Shown here: positions 11,712 through 23,476 of the stretch, in pieces
Layout of the letters: each line of letters begins with the position of its first letter
Position numbering within the stretch: the stretch's first letter is position 1
DNA from: Daucus carota subsp. sativus
Lineage: Eukaryota; Streptophyta; Magnoliopsida; Apiales; Apiaceae
Assembly (NCBI RefSeq): GCF_001625215.2
Contig: NC_030383.2
Span: 10,242,779-10,306,778 of the forward strand
Reading direction: 5' to 3'
DNA length: 64,000 bases
Position numbers and translations under genes: made by a program
The notes under the pieces: generated by a model
What the model was told of the DNA's origin: nothing
What the model saw: the letters and a program-made list of their open reading frames with translations, nothing else
The model's database searches: none

Positions 11712-11960
11712 GTGGGTGTTTGGCAACCCATATTAAGCCGGACTTCTCGGCTTATAAGTTATAAGCACTTATTCGTACCGTTTGTGTAAAAAGTCAAGAA
11801 GCACTTATAAAAAGCTAGGAATGCTAGCTTTTGTTTCAGGACTTCTACTTATTTTCCAAACACTTTAATCATTTATAAGTCTTATCTTGCTTCTAACTTC
11901 TGCTCCACTTATTTATTTTAAGCAATAAGCACTTATTTTAAGCTCACCCAAACGGCCCCT
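11712..11960. mobile_element. hAT-like MITE
   Basis: The left end reads GGGTGTTTGGC and the right end, reversed, GGGGCCGTTTGGGTGAGC. These are the imperfect terminal inverted repeats of a common plant hAT-type MITE. The interior carries the usual repeated TTATAAGCACTTAT motifs in both directions. Exact target duplications could not be settled. Confidence 0.65.
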
Positions 11961-12283
11961 TAGCCTCCGGTTTTATTTCTTGTTTACATCGTCTGTGGGG
12001 GGCTTTGCTGGCCCCGTAGTCTCGGCTTAAAACTGGTATCACAATGTAATTATCGAGATCAAACTAAAAAAATACAAAACAGTTATAATTCGAAATGACC
12101 CGTTAGAAGTTGCATTTGCACATATTTCAAGTACTTTTCATTTACTATAAATTAGTGTACTAACATATCTTGTCACACTGTATTCATTCGAAATTTTCTA
12201 TCTAATACACTCGTGTTATACGATACGGTTAGAATACCGGCCTAAATACGAAATTTTTTTAAACACCCATTTAAAACATTTAG

Positions 12284-12575
12284 TGCTCGTTTGGTTGTCT
12301 CTCCAATACCTACGAATTTCAACTTCCTAGGAAGTAACTATAAATGAAGTTGTTTGGTTGACAAAAGTAAGGGAAGAGCAACTTCCATAGAAGTATGAAT
12401 ACCCATGATTTGTAGGAAGTTATTAACCCACCCCACCCTTGTTCATTGGAAATTCTCATGATTTTAAATTCCACTGTAACAACCAAACAATTTTTTTCAC
12501 TTCCTATATATTTTAATTACCGGGAAATTACTACTTACCATAGGAAGTTAATTCCCGGATGCAACCAAACAAGCA
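12284..12575. mobile_element. MITE with TGCTYGTTTGGTTG ends, 292 bp
   Basis: The left end is TGCTCGTTTGGTTG; the right end reversed is TGCTTGTTTGGTTG. TTTAG flanks both sides (ACATTTAG before, TTTAGAAT after), a probable short target duplication. No coding capacity. The TIR type resembles non-autonomous hAT elements, but the duplication length is ambiguous. Confidence 0.75.
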
Positions 12576-12832
12576 TTTAGAATAGCATGATAGAATCTGT
12601 TAAAATGTCGTAGAAAAACGTGCAAGTAAATTGATAGGAACATGGCTACATTCAAATACGTTTTTTTCTTTCGTCATGTCCACGTAAGGATGTGACATTT
12701 ATCTGTAATACGTGGAATTCGGGGTGTGGAATCGATTGCGCACGTATTTGGATAAGCCCAGGCCACGAGATACAAGTAAGAATCGACAATCCCCGCCCAT
12801 CGCAAAAATAATTGGAGGTCCTACATAAAATA

Positions 12833-13125
12833 CTCCCTCCTTCCCATTTTAATTGTCCACTTTGCTCAAATCACACATATTAAGAAAAATTAAATATGAT
12901 ATGTTGTTAATCATTGTTATGCATTAATTATACAAAAACACTACTAAATTTTCATTCATTTTGTTAAAAGTCAACATAGTTTGCATTGTAAATCATGAAA
13001 ATTGTACATGCTAATAAATGTTAACATTGAAACTTGTATAAAATTGTATTGGACAAAGAAGTAGGACAAATAATATGGGAAATTTTTTCTTTGCAAAGTG
13101 GACTATTAAAATGGGAAGGAGGGAG
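12833..13125. mobile_element. Stowaway-type MITE, 293 bp
   Basis: Ends are CTCCCTCCTTCCCATTTT and, reversed, CTCCCTCCTTCCCATTTT: a perfect inverted pair for at least 18 bases, flanked by TA on each side. This is the Tc1/mariner-derived Stowaway signature. Confidence 0.9.
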
Positions 13126-13201
13126 TATTATGACAATACAAATTATTATATTATATAGCCGATCTTGTTGTTGGTGCACATATATAAAAGAAAAAGTGAT
13201 T

Positions 13202-13308
13202 TTTTTTTTGACACCTGTTCTAATAATTCTCGGGGGGAGCCAAAATCGAACCCGGGTGTCCCGGGACAACAGAGGATAAGCCCACCACTGGGCTATCCAA
13301 TCGTGCTC
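13202..13308 (-). mobile_element. SINE, 107 bp, minus strand, with 14-bp target duplications
   Basis: Read on the minus strand it starts in a tRNA-like head, with TAGCCCAGTGGTGGGC as Pol III box A and GGGTTCGATTTTGGC as box B. It ends in GACACC-like sequence plus an A run (the T run at the left edge). The 14-base repeat AAGAAAAAGTGATT occurs at 13188-13201 and 13309-13322, exactly flanking the element. It is short, so 5'-complete but with a brief body, similar to tRNA-derived plant SINEs such as the Au family. Clean target duplications suggest a fairly young insertion. Confidence 0.88.
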
Positions 13309-13550
13309 AAGAAAAAGTGATTAGTTCACAATCTTTTGCAATAAAAAGGGTTTGGAGAAAGTTTAGACGCAGGTGATCTTGGTTCACCTCTTGCTCGTGC
13401 AGGCCTTGCTTGTAGACTAAACGATATTTTTCTTAGTAGATTTAGCGTCACGCGTGTTTAAAAAATATCAATTGTTAGCATGATAATTTATAATGGGAGC
13501 TAGTCCCTGGCATATGTATGTCAGGGAGAGCTTACACAGCACACAAGTTT

Positions 13551-13727
13551 ACAGTCGTTGGATGCATATCCAGCGGTCAAGATTATAACATAGGGTTTAG
13601 CGTTTTTTTAACACTGTCCAGTGCTAGACCGGGTGATTTTCCCCGTCCAGCAGTTAAAAAAGGGGACATATTAAACTTTTGTTATAATTCTGACCGCTGC
13701 ATATTCATCCAACGGTCAGAAAGCTGT
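13551..13727. repeat. Foldback repeat with ~50-bp arms
   Basis: The left arm (13551-13599, GTTGGATGCATATCCAGCGG) and right arm (13672-13727) are imperfect reverse complements, leaving a 72-base loop. A second small palindrome, TCCCTG...CAGGGA, lies at 13504-13527. This looks like a MITE remnant whose outer limits and target duplication I could not fix. Confidence 0.6.
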
Positions 13728-13903
13728 AGGTTGGATAAACGGTGCGTGGCATAAGTTAATAACAATATACAGAGTTATTAGTTTGGTGAAAAACTCGGAA
13801 ATTATAATAATAAATTTTATAATATTCTATTGTCTATAATTTCTAATTTCTGATAAAAAAATGGTCTCCATGAGACTCGAACTTAAACGAAAGGATCAAA
13901 TTA

Positions 13904-14831
13904 GGGCAACTCCAACCCAACATCAAAACACCATTTTGGTGTCAAATTTGGTGTCAAATTCACTCCAACCCAGCACCAAATTGGTGTAAAGTTGACACCA
14001 AATGAATTGGTTGACACCAAATTTGGTATCAAGTATTAATTTGGTGCAACTTTTACATCAAATTTGGAGTTTTCCAAAATACCTGCTATACCTTCACATA
14101 TGTTAATGAAAACAAAATTATTCCATCTATGTCCCATTAAAGTTGTTTTATGTTATATTATTTATTCTTTATTCATAATTGTTTTAAATTTTCTTTCTTT
14201 ACTATTTTACTCAAGTTTTTTATTTATTTCCAAATATCAATAAATTTATATTCTTATATAGAAGATATGTTTTTTAAATAGATTTGATTAAAAATAAAAT
14301 ACACAATGATTAAAATTACCTCACATATGTATACCCTCACATATGTATTATCATGCACAACTTGATAGTTGAGGATGAACGAGACTTGAATTTGCATGTA
14401 CATGATTACGTGGAAACATCTTCTGCTGCTGTCGAAATGGAAAGAAATGGAGATGACGAATTTTAAGATTTTCTTAGTAGATATCGACAAATTAAAGATA
14501 AGGAAGCTCATTTTGAACTTCGCAACGCCTTGATCGAGCACATATGGGAAGAGCATCGGAATTCATATAATTAAGTTGTCCTCTTAAATTTATTAATGAA
14601 TTTATAATTATTTTAGGTCCTTGTTTATTGAACATGTTAAAATTTAAGTACAAATTCAATAATGATATAAATAACTTAAAAAGAGAGAATATTCCATTTA
14701 ATGTGTAAAAGATTCTTTTTGGTGTAGGATATGGTGTTGATGGGTTGGAGTGAAATTTTGATTTGGTGTAGTTTTCACACCAAATTAGTGTATTTTTCAC
14801 ACCAAAATGGTGTTATGGGTTGGAGATGGTC
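13904..14831 (+). mobile_element. PIF/Harbinger deletion derivative, 928 bp
   Basis: The left end GGGCAACTCCAACCCA and right end (reversed GACCATCTCCAACCCA) form TIRs flanked by TTA at 13901-13903 and 14832-14834. This is the PIF/Harbinger target duplication. Next to each end lie many copies of TTGGTGTCAAATTTGG-like subrepeats in both orientations. The interior keeps the last ~73 codons of the DDE transposase on the plus strand at 14353-14574. It reads MHNLIVEDERD, then RYRQIKDKEAHFELRNALIEHIWEE, a pattern known from ALP1-like Harbinger transposases. One in-frame stop interrupts this piece (DDEF stop DFLSR), so it encodes nothing useful. Confidence 0.9.
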
Positions 14832-14834
14832 TTA

Positions 14835-15067
14835 CGGCCCAAAACCATGTGCAAGGAAGAAGTAGTTTATGTAAGGAGCATGGAGGTATGAGCACGTGGA
14901 AGTAATATATTATTGTGGGACGTCTATCTGGCTAAGCTGGTTAGATGATAACAGGAATACATAGATTATTACTTAAAACAGTTTAATCCATCTCTCTTTA
15001 TGTTATCCTCTCTAGTTCTTTATGAAACACAACACAGCTGAAGAAGTAAAGCAATTTTCAGACATCA
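14835..15067 (+). other. Upstream region of the formiminotransferase-like gene
   Basis: The probable promoter and leader lie between the Harbinger element and the ATG at 15068. TTATCCTCTCTAGTTCTTTATG near 15002-15023 is pyrimidine-rich, as plant leaders often are. Confidence 0.35.
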
Positions 15068-16634
15068 ATGGCTTTCTCCCCAGACACCAAGGTTTCTATT
15101 ACTTTCCTGCTTCTCAACACTTTGATTATTCTCACTTCAATACATTTTTATGTGTGTCTATCTTCTTGATTTTACACAATCTTTGTCAAATTATGTTACC
15201 TCTTATCTGCACACACACACAAATGCTTAGGTATGGTGCTGAAGATTTTATTCTTACAAGATATATATTGGTATAATCGCGAGATCGATGATTTCCAAGT
15301 TGAAACTTAATTATGTTAACTTGCAGTTTTGTAGGCATTTGTAATTGAGATTGTAGGATCTGCATAACTGTGTTAAATGAATTGCCTTTGATGATCATTC
15401 TTGAAATTACTAGAAGACATGGTATCTTGACTACAGTTGATGTTCATAAATTGGCTAAACAAAGATCATTCATTTAAAGATTTATCATCTGAGAAATAGC
15501 AAAAAAGTTTTCTGAAGAATTAAGCTAGGAAGATATGTTATTGCTTTGCTTGATATATTTAGTTTTCTGGTTTGTTGGTAAAAAGGACAACAAGAAGAAC
15601 ATAAATCAAACCATGCTGCTATGCTGCAAACTCTACATATCTGAGTCACGGAACAAAGAAGCTCTGGACTCGATTGAACGAGCAGCTAAGCTCCAACCAG
15701 AAACTGTCATTGTAAAGAAGTTTGAAGATGGTGCTTACAACCGAGTGAGGTACACTATGGTTTCGTATGTTGCTCATGATAGCACAGGTTGCCCCATCTA
15801 CAGCCCCCTGCATCAAACTGTTGTAGCCATGGCTGAAGCTGCATTTGCTGCTATAAATCTGGAGTTACACACGGGTGCACACCCTCGGCTTGGCGTTGTT
15901 GATGACATTATATTCCATCCACTTGGTCGGGCTTCTTTGGATGAAGCGGCTTGGCTTGCTAAAACTGTGGCAGCAGATTTTGGGAACCGCTTTCAAGGTG
16001 TATACATATATTCAACTAGTGAAGAATTTATATTTTGAACGGATGAGCATAATGTCTTGATTTATATGGTATTTTGTTTTAAAGGTGAGTGATGTCTTCT
16101 AGTTTTATGTGTACAGTGCCAGTGTTTCTGTATGATGCTGCACACCCCACTGGCAAGGAATTGGCCATTATCAGGCGTGAACAAGGTTATTTTCGGCCTA
16201 ATGTGACAGGCACCCACTGGTCAGGATGGATCAAACCTGCAAATTATCCTGAGAGGCCTGATGAAGGGCCAAGCACCATCTCTGGAGCCAGAGGAGTAAC
16301 TGTCATTGGTGCAAGTCCATGGATAGCAGCATATAATGTGCCAATATTGTCCACTGATTCCTCAGTTACTCGACGTATTGCACAAAAGGTAAGTGGCCGA
16401 GGTGGGGGGCTTCCAACCGTTCAAACAATAGGCTTGGTCCACGGAGAGGACACGACTGAGATCGCTTGTCTCTTGTTAGATTTTAATAAAGTCGGAGCAG
16501 ATCGTGTCCAGAATCGAGTTGAGATGCTAGCAAGCCAAGAGGGGTTGGGGGTGGAGCAAGGGTATTTTACTGATCTTTCACCAGAGATGGTTACTGAAAT
16601 ATATGTCAAATCCATCTCTGCTAATTCAAATTGA
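15068..16634 (+). CDS. Formiminotransferase-domain protein (FTCD-like), 317 aa, 3 exons
   Basis: Exons 15068-15091, 15586-15997 and 16117-16634 join to 317 residues; joins are MAFSPDTK|DNKKNINQ and FQ|VPVFLYDAA, both in frame. The product matches the plant FTCD family: N-terminal formiminotransferase subdomain from MLLCCKLYISESRN, with HTGAHPRLGVVDDIIFHPL, followed by the C-terminal subdomain (ARGVTVIGASPWIAAYNVP and GGGLPTVQTIGLVHGEDTTEIACLLL). In animals this domain moves a formimino group from formiminoglutamate to tetrahydrofolate. Plant proteins lack the cyclodeaminase half and their reaction is unsettled, though folate binding is expected. Length agrees with Arabidopsis At2g20830 (recalled). 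The short first exon is inferred from splice sites; an alternative is a start at the methionine before LLCCKL. The catalytic His region is intact. Confidence 0.88.
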
Positions 16635-17046
16635 CTCGATGACTTTGTTTGGACATCTGATGACTTGCCCTATTCCCTGCACTGATCAGATTATAAATAA
16701 AAGATTTGCTATGTGTAAAAAGACTTATTATGTGAGGTAGTTTGGTTTATTTATTAGGCAAAGGTACTTGGTTTAGAAGCAGATTCAAGATTTCACTTTA
16801 AATGGAAATATTGTACAATTTTTTTTGAAGTAACAAAAACAGTTCAATTGAACTCAAACGTTCTACAATTTACAAATTAGCACATATTACGCTATGAATA
16901 CAACAATGTACAATTGCCTGTTTTCTAGCTGTTGAGTTATAGAAGCAGTTGCTTCAAGGAAAATTCAACAGCATCCCAAACAGGGCCGTAAAGCCTTTCA
17001 TAGGCATCATATGAGATCCTTCTAATCACAAATCTACTCATTTCAG
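16635..17046. other. Convergent 3' spacer
   Basis: Shared downstream region of the plus-strand FTCD-like gene and the minus-strand GT14 gene. AATAAA at about 16695-16700 suits the former. No element was seen. Confidence 0.5.
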
Positions 17047-20000
17047 TCAAGTTTTACACGTCTTGCTTCGGTATCCTTCAGATAACAACTTTTCAGTTAA
17101 TTCTTGCAACCTCCTGGCTCCAGGGCCAGGCCTGAACACTGAATCATCACCTCGCAAAGAGCAGGGATCCTGTCCATCTGTTGTATTCCCTATGCACCAT
17201 GCTCCTGGTGCAAACCGATTCACACGCTGTAGCAGCTCTTTATCAATCCTGTCTAATGCCGAATCATCCTTGGCAAACTTCCTAGCAAATGGAGCACTAC
17301 TATTTACCATATCACTGAAGTCTTTTATTGTCAAGGACTTGGGATGCTGTTTTGGAGGACTGTCCCAAGCAATATAGTGAAGATCATGGCTTATTGCAGT
17401 GTTACGAAATTCCTCATTGTTGCAGATAACAGTGTGAAAGTAGCCTTCTGGAGAGGACACAAAGTTCGTATAGTACATTAGGACTGTCCGTGGAAGATTA
17501 TCCCATCCCCATATACAGTATTCAACAAAAGAACGACTGAGTATCACCCATGCTGAACCTGCATTAGTAATAGACCGACAAAAAAGTGCATTAAAAACAC
17601 AGTTGATAAGGTATTTTAACATATAAATGATCAGGGCTTTGCGGACTGAAAAGCATCAAAACGTACTACAATAACTTGGAACAACATGACACTGATCCAG
17701 AGAGATTTTCTTTTTCTAGTGGCCGGATTTAAGAAGAGACTAAAGAATTGTACACGTGAAAGTGACCACTTAACCCCCAGAAAGACAAAATTATGTTTCC
17801 CTGGAGAAAGTCTTAAACATCACCATCCTAACAGAGAGTAAACAAAACTTCCAAACCATTAAACAGCAAACTGTAAACTTCATGTGTCAGTCTTTAGAAT
17901 CACCACTAAAAGCACAAGTGACCACAACCCACGGGCATCCACAAATAATCTGTAAATTGTGTGTTAACTTACCAGTGAATAACTTAAAAGTAGTCGGGAG
18001 GGATCTGCGCTGGGAAGTCCAAGTAAGGTCAGATTTCTTAGACATATAAAGACCAGGATCAACAATGATCGGCTTTGCCCTATGGTTTCTGCAAGCCAAT
18101 GATCATAGGATGCGTTAATTTACTTTGTCTGTAGAAAACATGTTGAAGTTGCAAAGTTGAATGTATACTTACAGTTTCCACCCAGAAATCTGTGTATGCT
18201 CGATGAAATTGAGATTTCTGGATATATTAGTGAATACATGAAGCATATCTGCAGCCAGAAAACAAATTCAGGAAGGACATCAAAAAAAATGAATGTTTAA
18301 CCTCAATCCTTAGAAACAATTGTTAAATTAGTGGGCCAACCTCAAGCATTTAAAATAATTGCTATATTAGTAGACGACATATAAAATGTATAAAATTTAG
18401 AAGCAAGTACGAAAATTAATGTATATCATTAGCACTTTTTTCTTCTATCCTTCTTGCAGGTCTTTTCTAAAAGTGAGCAAGATCACAACCGCTAGTGTCC
18501 CCCATTACAATCAAAATAATGGAATCTATTCTAATTTACCTTTGCAAGCTAGTTATAGCAGGTAAATTATCCGATGCAGGCTGTAATTTAATGGAATAAG
18601 TAAATCTGCCGTTCAGCAACCAGAAAATAACCTAATTTTAAAAAATATCTACTAGAAAAGTTACAGAGGGAAACAAAACTCTTTTTGTGGTCTTTTATGT
18701 GTATGGAAATATACACAACTTAATTCACTAACAAAAAAAAAAAAGTAACAAATCGAAAAAAATGAATTCATCCTTTCTATTTTATATCAAAGCATTTCGA
18801 AATACATAAATTTTTTTATTCCGGGCTCTGAGTAGTCAGTTAAATGTTTTAAAAATAGAAGATATTTTGATATAATGATAGAAAATAATATTCATTATTT
18901 AAATAAAGCGGTTCTTTCAGGCAGTCATGGATTCATCGAAAGGGGGATACTTGCTTCGAATTTAACCAAATGGAATAAGTATATCTGCCGTTCATCAACC
19001 AGAAAATAACTTAATTTTGAAAAATATCTACTGGAAAAGTTACAGAGGAGAATACCTGCTGCGAAAATATATTCTAGGAGAATAATTTTTGGGTCAGTGT
19101 TTTCCTCCACTAAAAAAGGGGAAGTTATTTTTTATGAAACCATAAAAGTTTCCAATCGAAGTTTGCTCCTCTAGAGCATAGTTTATTTTCCGCAAACCAA
19201 AAAACACAGGAAGATTATCTCTTAAGAATAAACAAACACGATGAAGTTTTCTGCAAAACATATGAAGCCTTAGATTCCAAATAATTGTTTTGGTCTGCAC
19301 TCGAAAGTGCTCATCATATCAACTTCTTCTAGGCTATGACTTAACACTAATCTCTATTTATGGATTTTCATGTAGCTAGGATGTCTGAAGTACCTTTTTA
19401 CTATCCATAGTAATCATAGTAATATATTTGCAAATTACAGAGCAAACTAGATTGGTTTAAAAACCATTTTTCCGAAATTCCCTTTAGAATGCTTGACCTT
19501 TAAGCATTTTAATTCTCTTAAAAGAAAATATTGGTGAAATGTTAATTGGAATACCTCTAACTCTTAGAGTCTTAGTTAAGGCAGGAACAAAGAAAGAGCA
19601 GTCAATCCTAATTTGCCAACAGAGCAAATTTATTTAAGAGCTAGCAATTCCGTCCCGGTAACAAGTACAAATTTAATTAGTCCTACACATTAGATATGCA
19701 TATTTAAAGTCCCCTACACTTGTTCTATAATCACTGGGAATGCAGAAACACATAGATTTCTCACTCTGTTCGGAACCATTCGCTTGATTAGTTGGAACAT
19801 GGAGAAAAACTGACTAAACAACAACAATAGCAACAGTGTAGATCATTGATCACCGCAAGATATTTTCATATTTTGACAGTACAATGCAGTAGCTACCTAA
19901 GACTTCCAGCCTCTCATGCGCCACAACCTAACTTCAATCATCATTGCACCTATTTATAGTTCTGTGTTTACTGGCACATTCTCCTATAGAGCATCATCGT

Positions 20001-21034
20001 TTATAGAACTCAAGCATTTTGCCCTAGTAATATTTTTCTTTCTTTATTTTTTCCCCTATTGATGGAGCTCTAGTAGTCTTGTGTTAAAAATGATAATAGA
20101 CATCACATGAATTGACAATATACTCCATACACTAGCAAGCTTATTTATTAACTACAATTACATTTAAGTGAAGCGGCATCTCTTAGAAAAGCCATTTAAT
20201 CTTTCATAAATCTGTACCTACTACACATAATCCCAAAGTTTAATCTTCTAACTATATGCCAGATGTATCCACCATTGCTATTTATCTTATAAGCTAAACC
20301 AAAATACTTCCTCTTGAGAATCTAGATAAGCAGAAAACATGAAACAGAATTTATTGACACACTAGCACGCATTGTAAAGTTTATGAAATAATAAAGCAAG
20401 TAAAAAACTGACCATCTTGAGTCACAAGAGGATAATCTGAAGGGCTGAGGTTTATAAACCAATCCCAATTCGCACTCTCCCTCAACAAAATTGCAATTGC
20501 TTGAAGGGTAGTAGCAATCATTGTAGGCCCTTTATATGTTACCAGATTTGACTGTGCCATCACCCGTACATTCCCCACTTCTTGGAATGTCAAATCATTT
20601 TTTATCGACATTGTCAGATCCAGCCTTTCGCGTGGAGGGGCCTCGAGATCCATGTGCAAAATATACTGGTTTCTAGGATGATAAACAGCTTGCAGGGTTC
20701 TCATCATTCTTTGACTATCCCCTTTTGTGCCCGAAATAAGATAAGCAAATCTAGGTGCTTCTTTCTTTGAAGACCTATTATCATCAACTGATATCTTCAA
20801 ATCAGATTCTACAAAATATCCACTTGAATCCGACGATCTTGCAAATGAAATTATGTCAAATTGAAGTGGATCCCGACCAAAGGAAGACGAATACATCCCG
20901 AATACAGCAGCCATAAACAGAGTAATCCAAACAAGTAAACTTGCAAGAAATGGAATAATCCACCTTCTATCATTAAATATCCTTCCATAGTGGTAATTAC
21001 CAAATTTCCTCCCATTCCCTAGCTGATCCTTCAT
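17047..21034 (-). CDS. GT14 family glucuronosyltransferase-like protein, 441 aa, 4 exons
   Basis: Minus-strand exons are 21034-20413, 18248-18173, 18088-17973 and 17558-17047. All joins keep phase (LVTQD|DMLHVF, SGWK|LNHRAK, FT|GSAWV). The protein is a type II Golgi enzyme: cytosolic N-terminus, signal anchor at about 26-47 (IPFLASLLVWITLFMAAVFGMY), stem, then the GT14 domain. It has RFAYLISGTKGD, LQAVYHPRNQYILHMDLEAP, NWDWFINLSPSDYPLVTQDD, IIVDPGLY, GSAWVILSRSFVEYCIWGWDNLPR and a Cys-rich end (GAWCIGN...DPCSLRGDDS). This matches GlcAT14 proteins, which add glucuronic acid to type II arabinogalactan of cell-wall AGPs. Which paralogue cannot be fixed. The first intron is 2.16 kb, long for this family, and carries a duplicated ~80-bp segment. 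The gene looks intact. Confidence 0.92.
18249..20412 (-). other. Long first intron of the GT14 gene
   Basis: 2.16 kb, bounded by a good donor (GATG|GTCAGT, read minus) and acceptor (CTGCAG). It contains two ~80-bp direct repeats at 18591-18670 and 18970-19049, both with ATGGAATAAG, CTGCCGTTCA, ATATCTACT and AAAAGTTACAGAGG. No coding segment or transposon boundary was recognised. Confidence 0.7.
18591..19049. repeat. Dispersed direct repeat, ~80 bp x2, in an intron
   Basis: Copies at 18591-18670 and 18970-19049 differ at roughly seven to eight positions by eye and are 379 bases apart. The spacer is unique sequence. Confidence 0.85.
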
Positions 21035-21997
21035 CGCAGATTAAGATCAACTATGTCAAAACAAAAAGTACCCAACTTTTTTTTCCCGACAACTCAGAAG
21101 AGCACAGAACTAAAGCAAACCCATGATTCCCCCCAGCAAGAAGAACACAAGCCAAAGCTCAGAGCTTGCAGATAGAATCAAATCTCCCTTCTTCAATATT
21201 TGAATAAAGATGTAACCTTTCCAAGAAAAGGGAACACCCAATCTTCAAAACTGAGTTAGAAAAAAGGAAGGCCAACTTATTACAAAGAAAATACAAACAG
21301 TGAGGGCCCACTTGATTTTGTGGAACAACACTGATAACAAAAGAACAGAATCACAAAGGCTCACAAGATGAGATAGAATCTTGTAAGCAAAGAAATAAAC
21401 AGTTGAGACCTAATCATCCAGTAACACAATAAATCAGTTTCGCAGCAAACTACTTTTCAATAGTACACAGATCTAATCACAACAAATTCATAAATACACA
21501 TGGAGGGAGATGTACAAAAAAGATTCTGAGATATAAATACATATTAGATACAAAAAAAAAAAAAAAAAAGATTTTAGCTTTAACTCTAACTTACCTATAC
21601 TTAACACAGATTCTGGGTTATTACATTTGATGGGCCAGACAAGAAACTGATTAAATTTATAATCCTAGGCTTAATTAAGAAAAAAAAACACATCTTTATG
21701 CTCCACCTTAAAGTGTATGCATAGAAGTTGAGAAAGGGTCTTACTTGAACAGAAGTTGTAGATGAAGCTTGAAAAGATGAGTAGTCAGCTGAGATTGTAG
21801 TGAATAGTGATCAGACAAGGGTTGCTTAAATCATGGGGTTGTATATATACAAATTCCTTAAAGACTCCAACTTTATATTTTTATATATGCATAAGCATGT
21901 AAGTAAAATCTTGGCAGTAAAAGCAGGTAATAAAATAAAATAAGATTCAGACCACTTGTAGACGCTGAGATTTAAGCACGCGTGTGGGGCGTAAGAA
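21035..21997 (-). other. 5' leader and upstream region of the GT14 gene
   Basis: Immediately upstream of the ATG (21034, minus strand) the sequence is A-rich on the plus strand, with an A run at 21551-21568. On the minus strand TTCAAGTAAGACCC near 21737-21750 would make a donor for a leader intron, but I could not prove it. Confidence 0.35.
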
Positions 21998-22319
21998 GGG
22001 ACGAACCAAAAAAAAATATGAAAGGGCAAAAATATTTTATACAAAAAATATATTCAGACAACCTAGATTTTATTCACAAGTTTATGAATTTGTATTTTAT
22101 ATATATTTGAAGGGACCATCAAGATTTGTTAATTTATGAGAACCGAATGAACTTTATAATTATTTTATATGCTCAAAATTGAATAAATACAAGTTTTTGG
22201 AGAAATTTTTGAAGAGACCAAATAATTATATAATCAATTTTTATACTAAAAATAGAATTAATTTAAGTTATCAGTGAAATTTTGGAGGACCGGCCACCCC
22301 CATGCCCTCCTCCATTCCC
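21998..22319. mobile_element. Unclassified 322-bp element with 11-bp target duplications
   Basis: GGGCGTAAGAA occurs at 21987-21997 and 22320-22330, exactly flanking a unit that starts GGGACGAACC and ends CCTCCATTCCC. The ends resemble the abundant plant repeat with a GC-rich start and a C-rich end. No coding sequence. The long duplication would suit a retrotransposed or MULE-like element. Confidence 0.65.
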
Positions 22320-22341
22320 GGGCGTAAGAATTCTTGATGTA

Positions 22342-22554
22342 CTTCCTCGTCTCCCTCATAATTTTTGACACTGTTTTTTAAAATTATTTAGATTATAAAT
22401 TTTTAATATATTTTAAGTTTTCTTCTGAATAAAAACTTGATATTTAAATTTTTATTAAAAATAATTTTTTAAAAATTGTAATAAATTATATTTTATAAGA
22501 AGTTCAAAATGTGTGCTAATAAATATAAACGACCCAGAGAGACAAGAGAGAGAG
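22342..22554. mobile_element. Stowaway-like MITE, degenerate
   Basis: TA-flanked, ends CTTCCTCGTCTCCCTC and (reversed) CTCTCTCTCTTGTCTC. The termini have drifted. The interior is AT-rich with the near-palindromic body usual for this group. Confidence 0.6.
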
Positions 22555-22898
22555 TATTATTTAAAATTGGTAGTATTTAGAATTATATCAAAAATTAGTT
22601 TATAATTTTTTAAACAAAAATATAGTATTTAAAATTATATCAAAAATTAGTTTACCTCTCGCTATAAGTTAGAAAAAGAAACTCCTATAATATTTTAGTA
22701 ATTTTTAAAATCACTTTTTTATTAATTTTTAAAATCACTTCATTACTCCTTTCATCATTTACTAAAAAAAATTCTCTTCTTCCATAATAATTTTAATCTA
22801 TATTTTGGTATATAATATTGTGAATAGTCTCTCTATTATGTACTCTTTTTTCGTATGTAATATTTTTAGAGATGGAAAAGATTCTGAATAATAAAATA

Positions 22899-23150
22899 CT
22901 CTTTATGTCCCTCTCATTTCTTTACTTTTTTTTACACTGATCGACAAGCATTTTAAGGCACATATAAAACATAGTTGTATAACTTATTTTTAAAAAATTT
23001 CTTTTTTGTATAAAATATAAACATCAAATTTTTATTCAGAAGAAAAAAAAATTCAAAATAATTTATCAAACTACGTTTATAAGAGTATTAGAATGCGTGC
23101 CGAGCCGCCATATATCACTCCATGTAAACAAATGATGGTGACAGAGGGAG
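22899..23150. mobile_element. Stowaway-like MITE, degenerate
   Basis: TA duplications surround CTCTTTATGTCCCTCTC on the left and, reversed, CTCCCTCTGTCACC on the right. The inner sequence ATTTTAAGGC...TATAAAACATAGTTGTA recurs in the element at 32450-32686, so the two belong to one family. Confidence 0.7.
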
Positions 23151-23205
23151 TATAAAATAAGTATTAAGTATAATAAATATTATTGAGAATGACGCTATCT
23201 ATATA

Positions 23206-23476
23206 CTCCTTCCGTTTCATATAATACATGTCCACTTTTGAATAAATTACAGATATTAAGAAAAACCAACTTCTGTAGAAATCTTTCATTTATTATTATA
23301 TTTATTGCATTGACCAAATATAATATGTGACATATATTTGATCTAGGAAATATAATTTAGTAAGGTGTGGTATAAAACCCATCTTGGAAATACAAATATT
23401 GACTACACTCCATTGAAAGTTGAAATGGACGAGTAATTTAAAACAATTTTTTGTATGTAATATGAAACAGAGAGAG
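23206..23476. mobile_element. Stowaway-like MITE, degenerate
   Basis: TA-flanked. The left end is CTCCTTCCGTTTCATATAA; the right end reversed is CTCTCTCTGTTTCATAT. Similar termini occur at 25854-26102. Confidence 0.7.

Noticed and set aside
15022-15276. 84-aa frame opening MKHNTAEEVK as the start of the FTCD-like gene
   Set aside because: It runs through the donor at 15091/15092 into intron; the ATG at 15068 in another frame joins exon 2 in phase.
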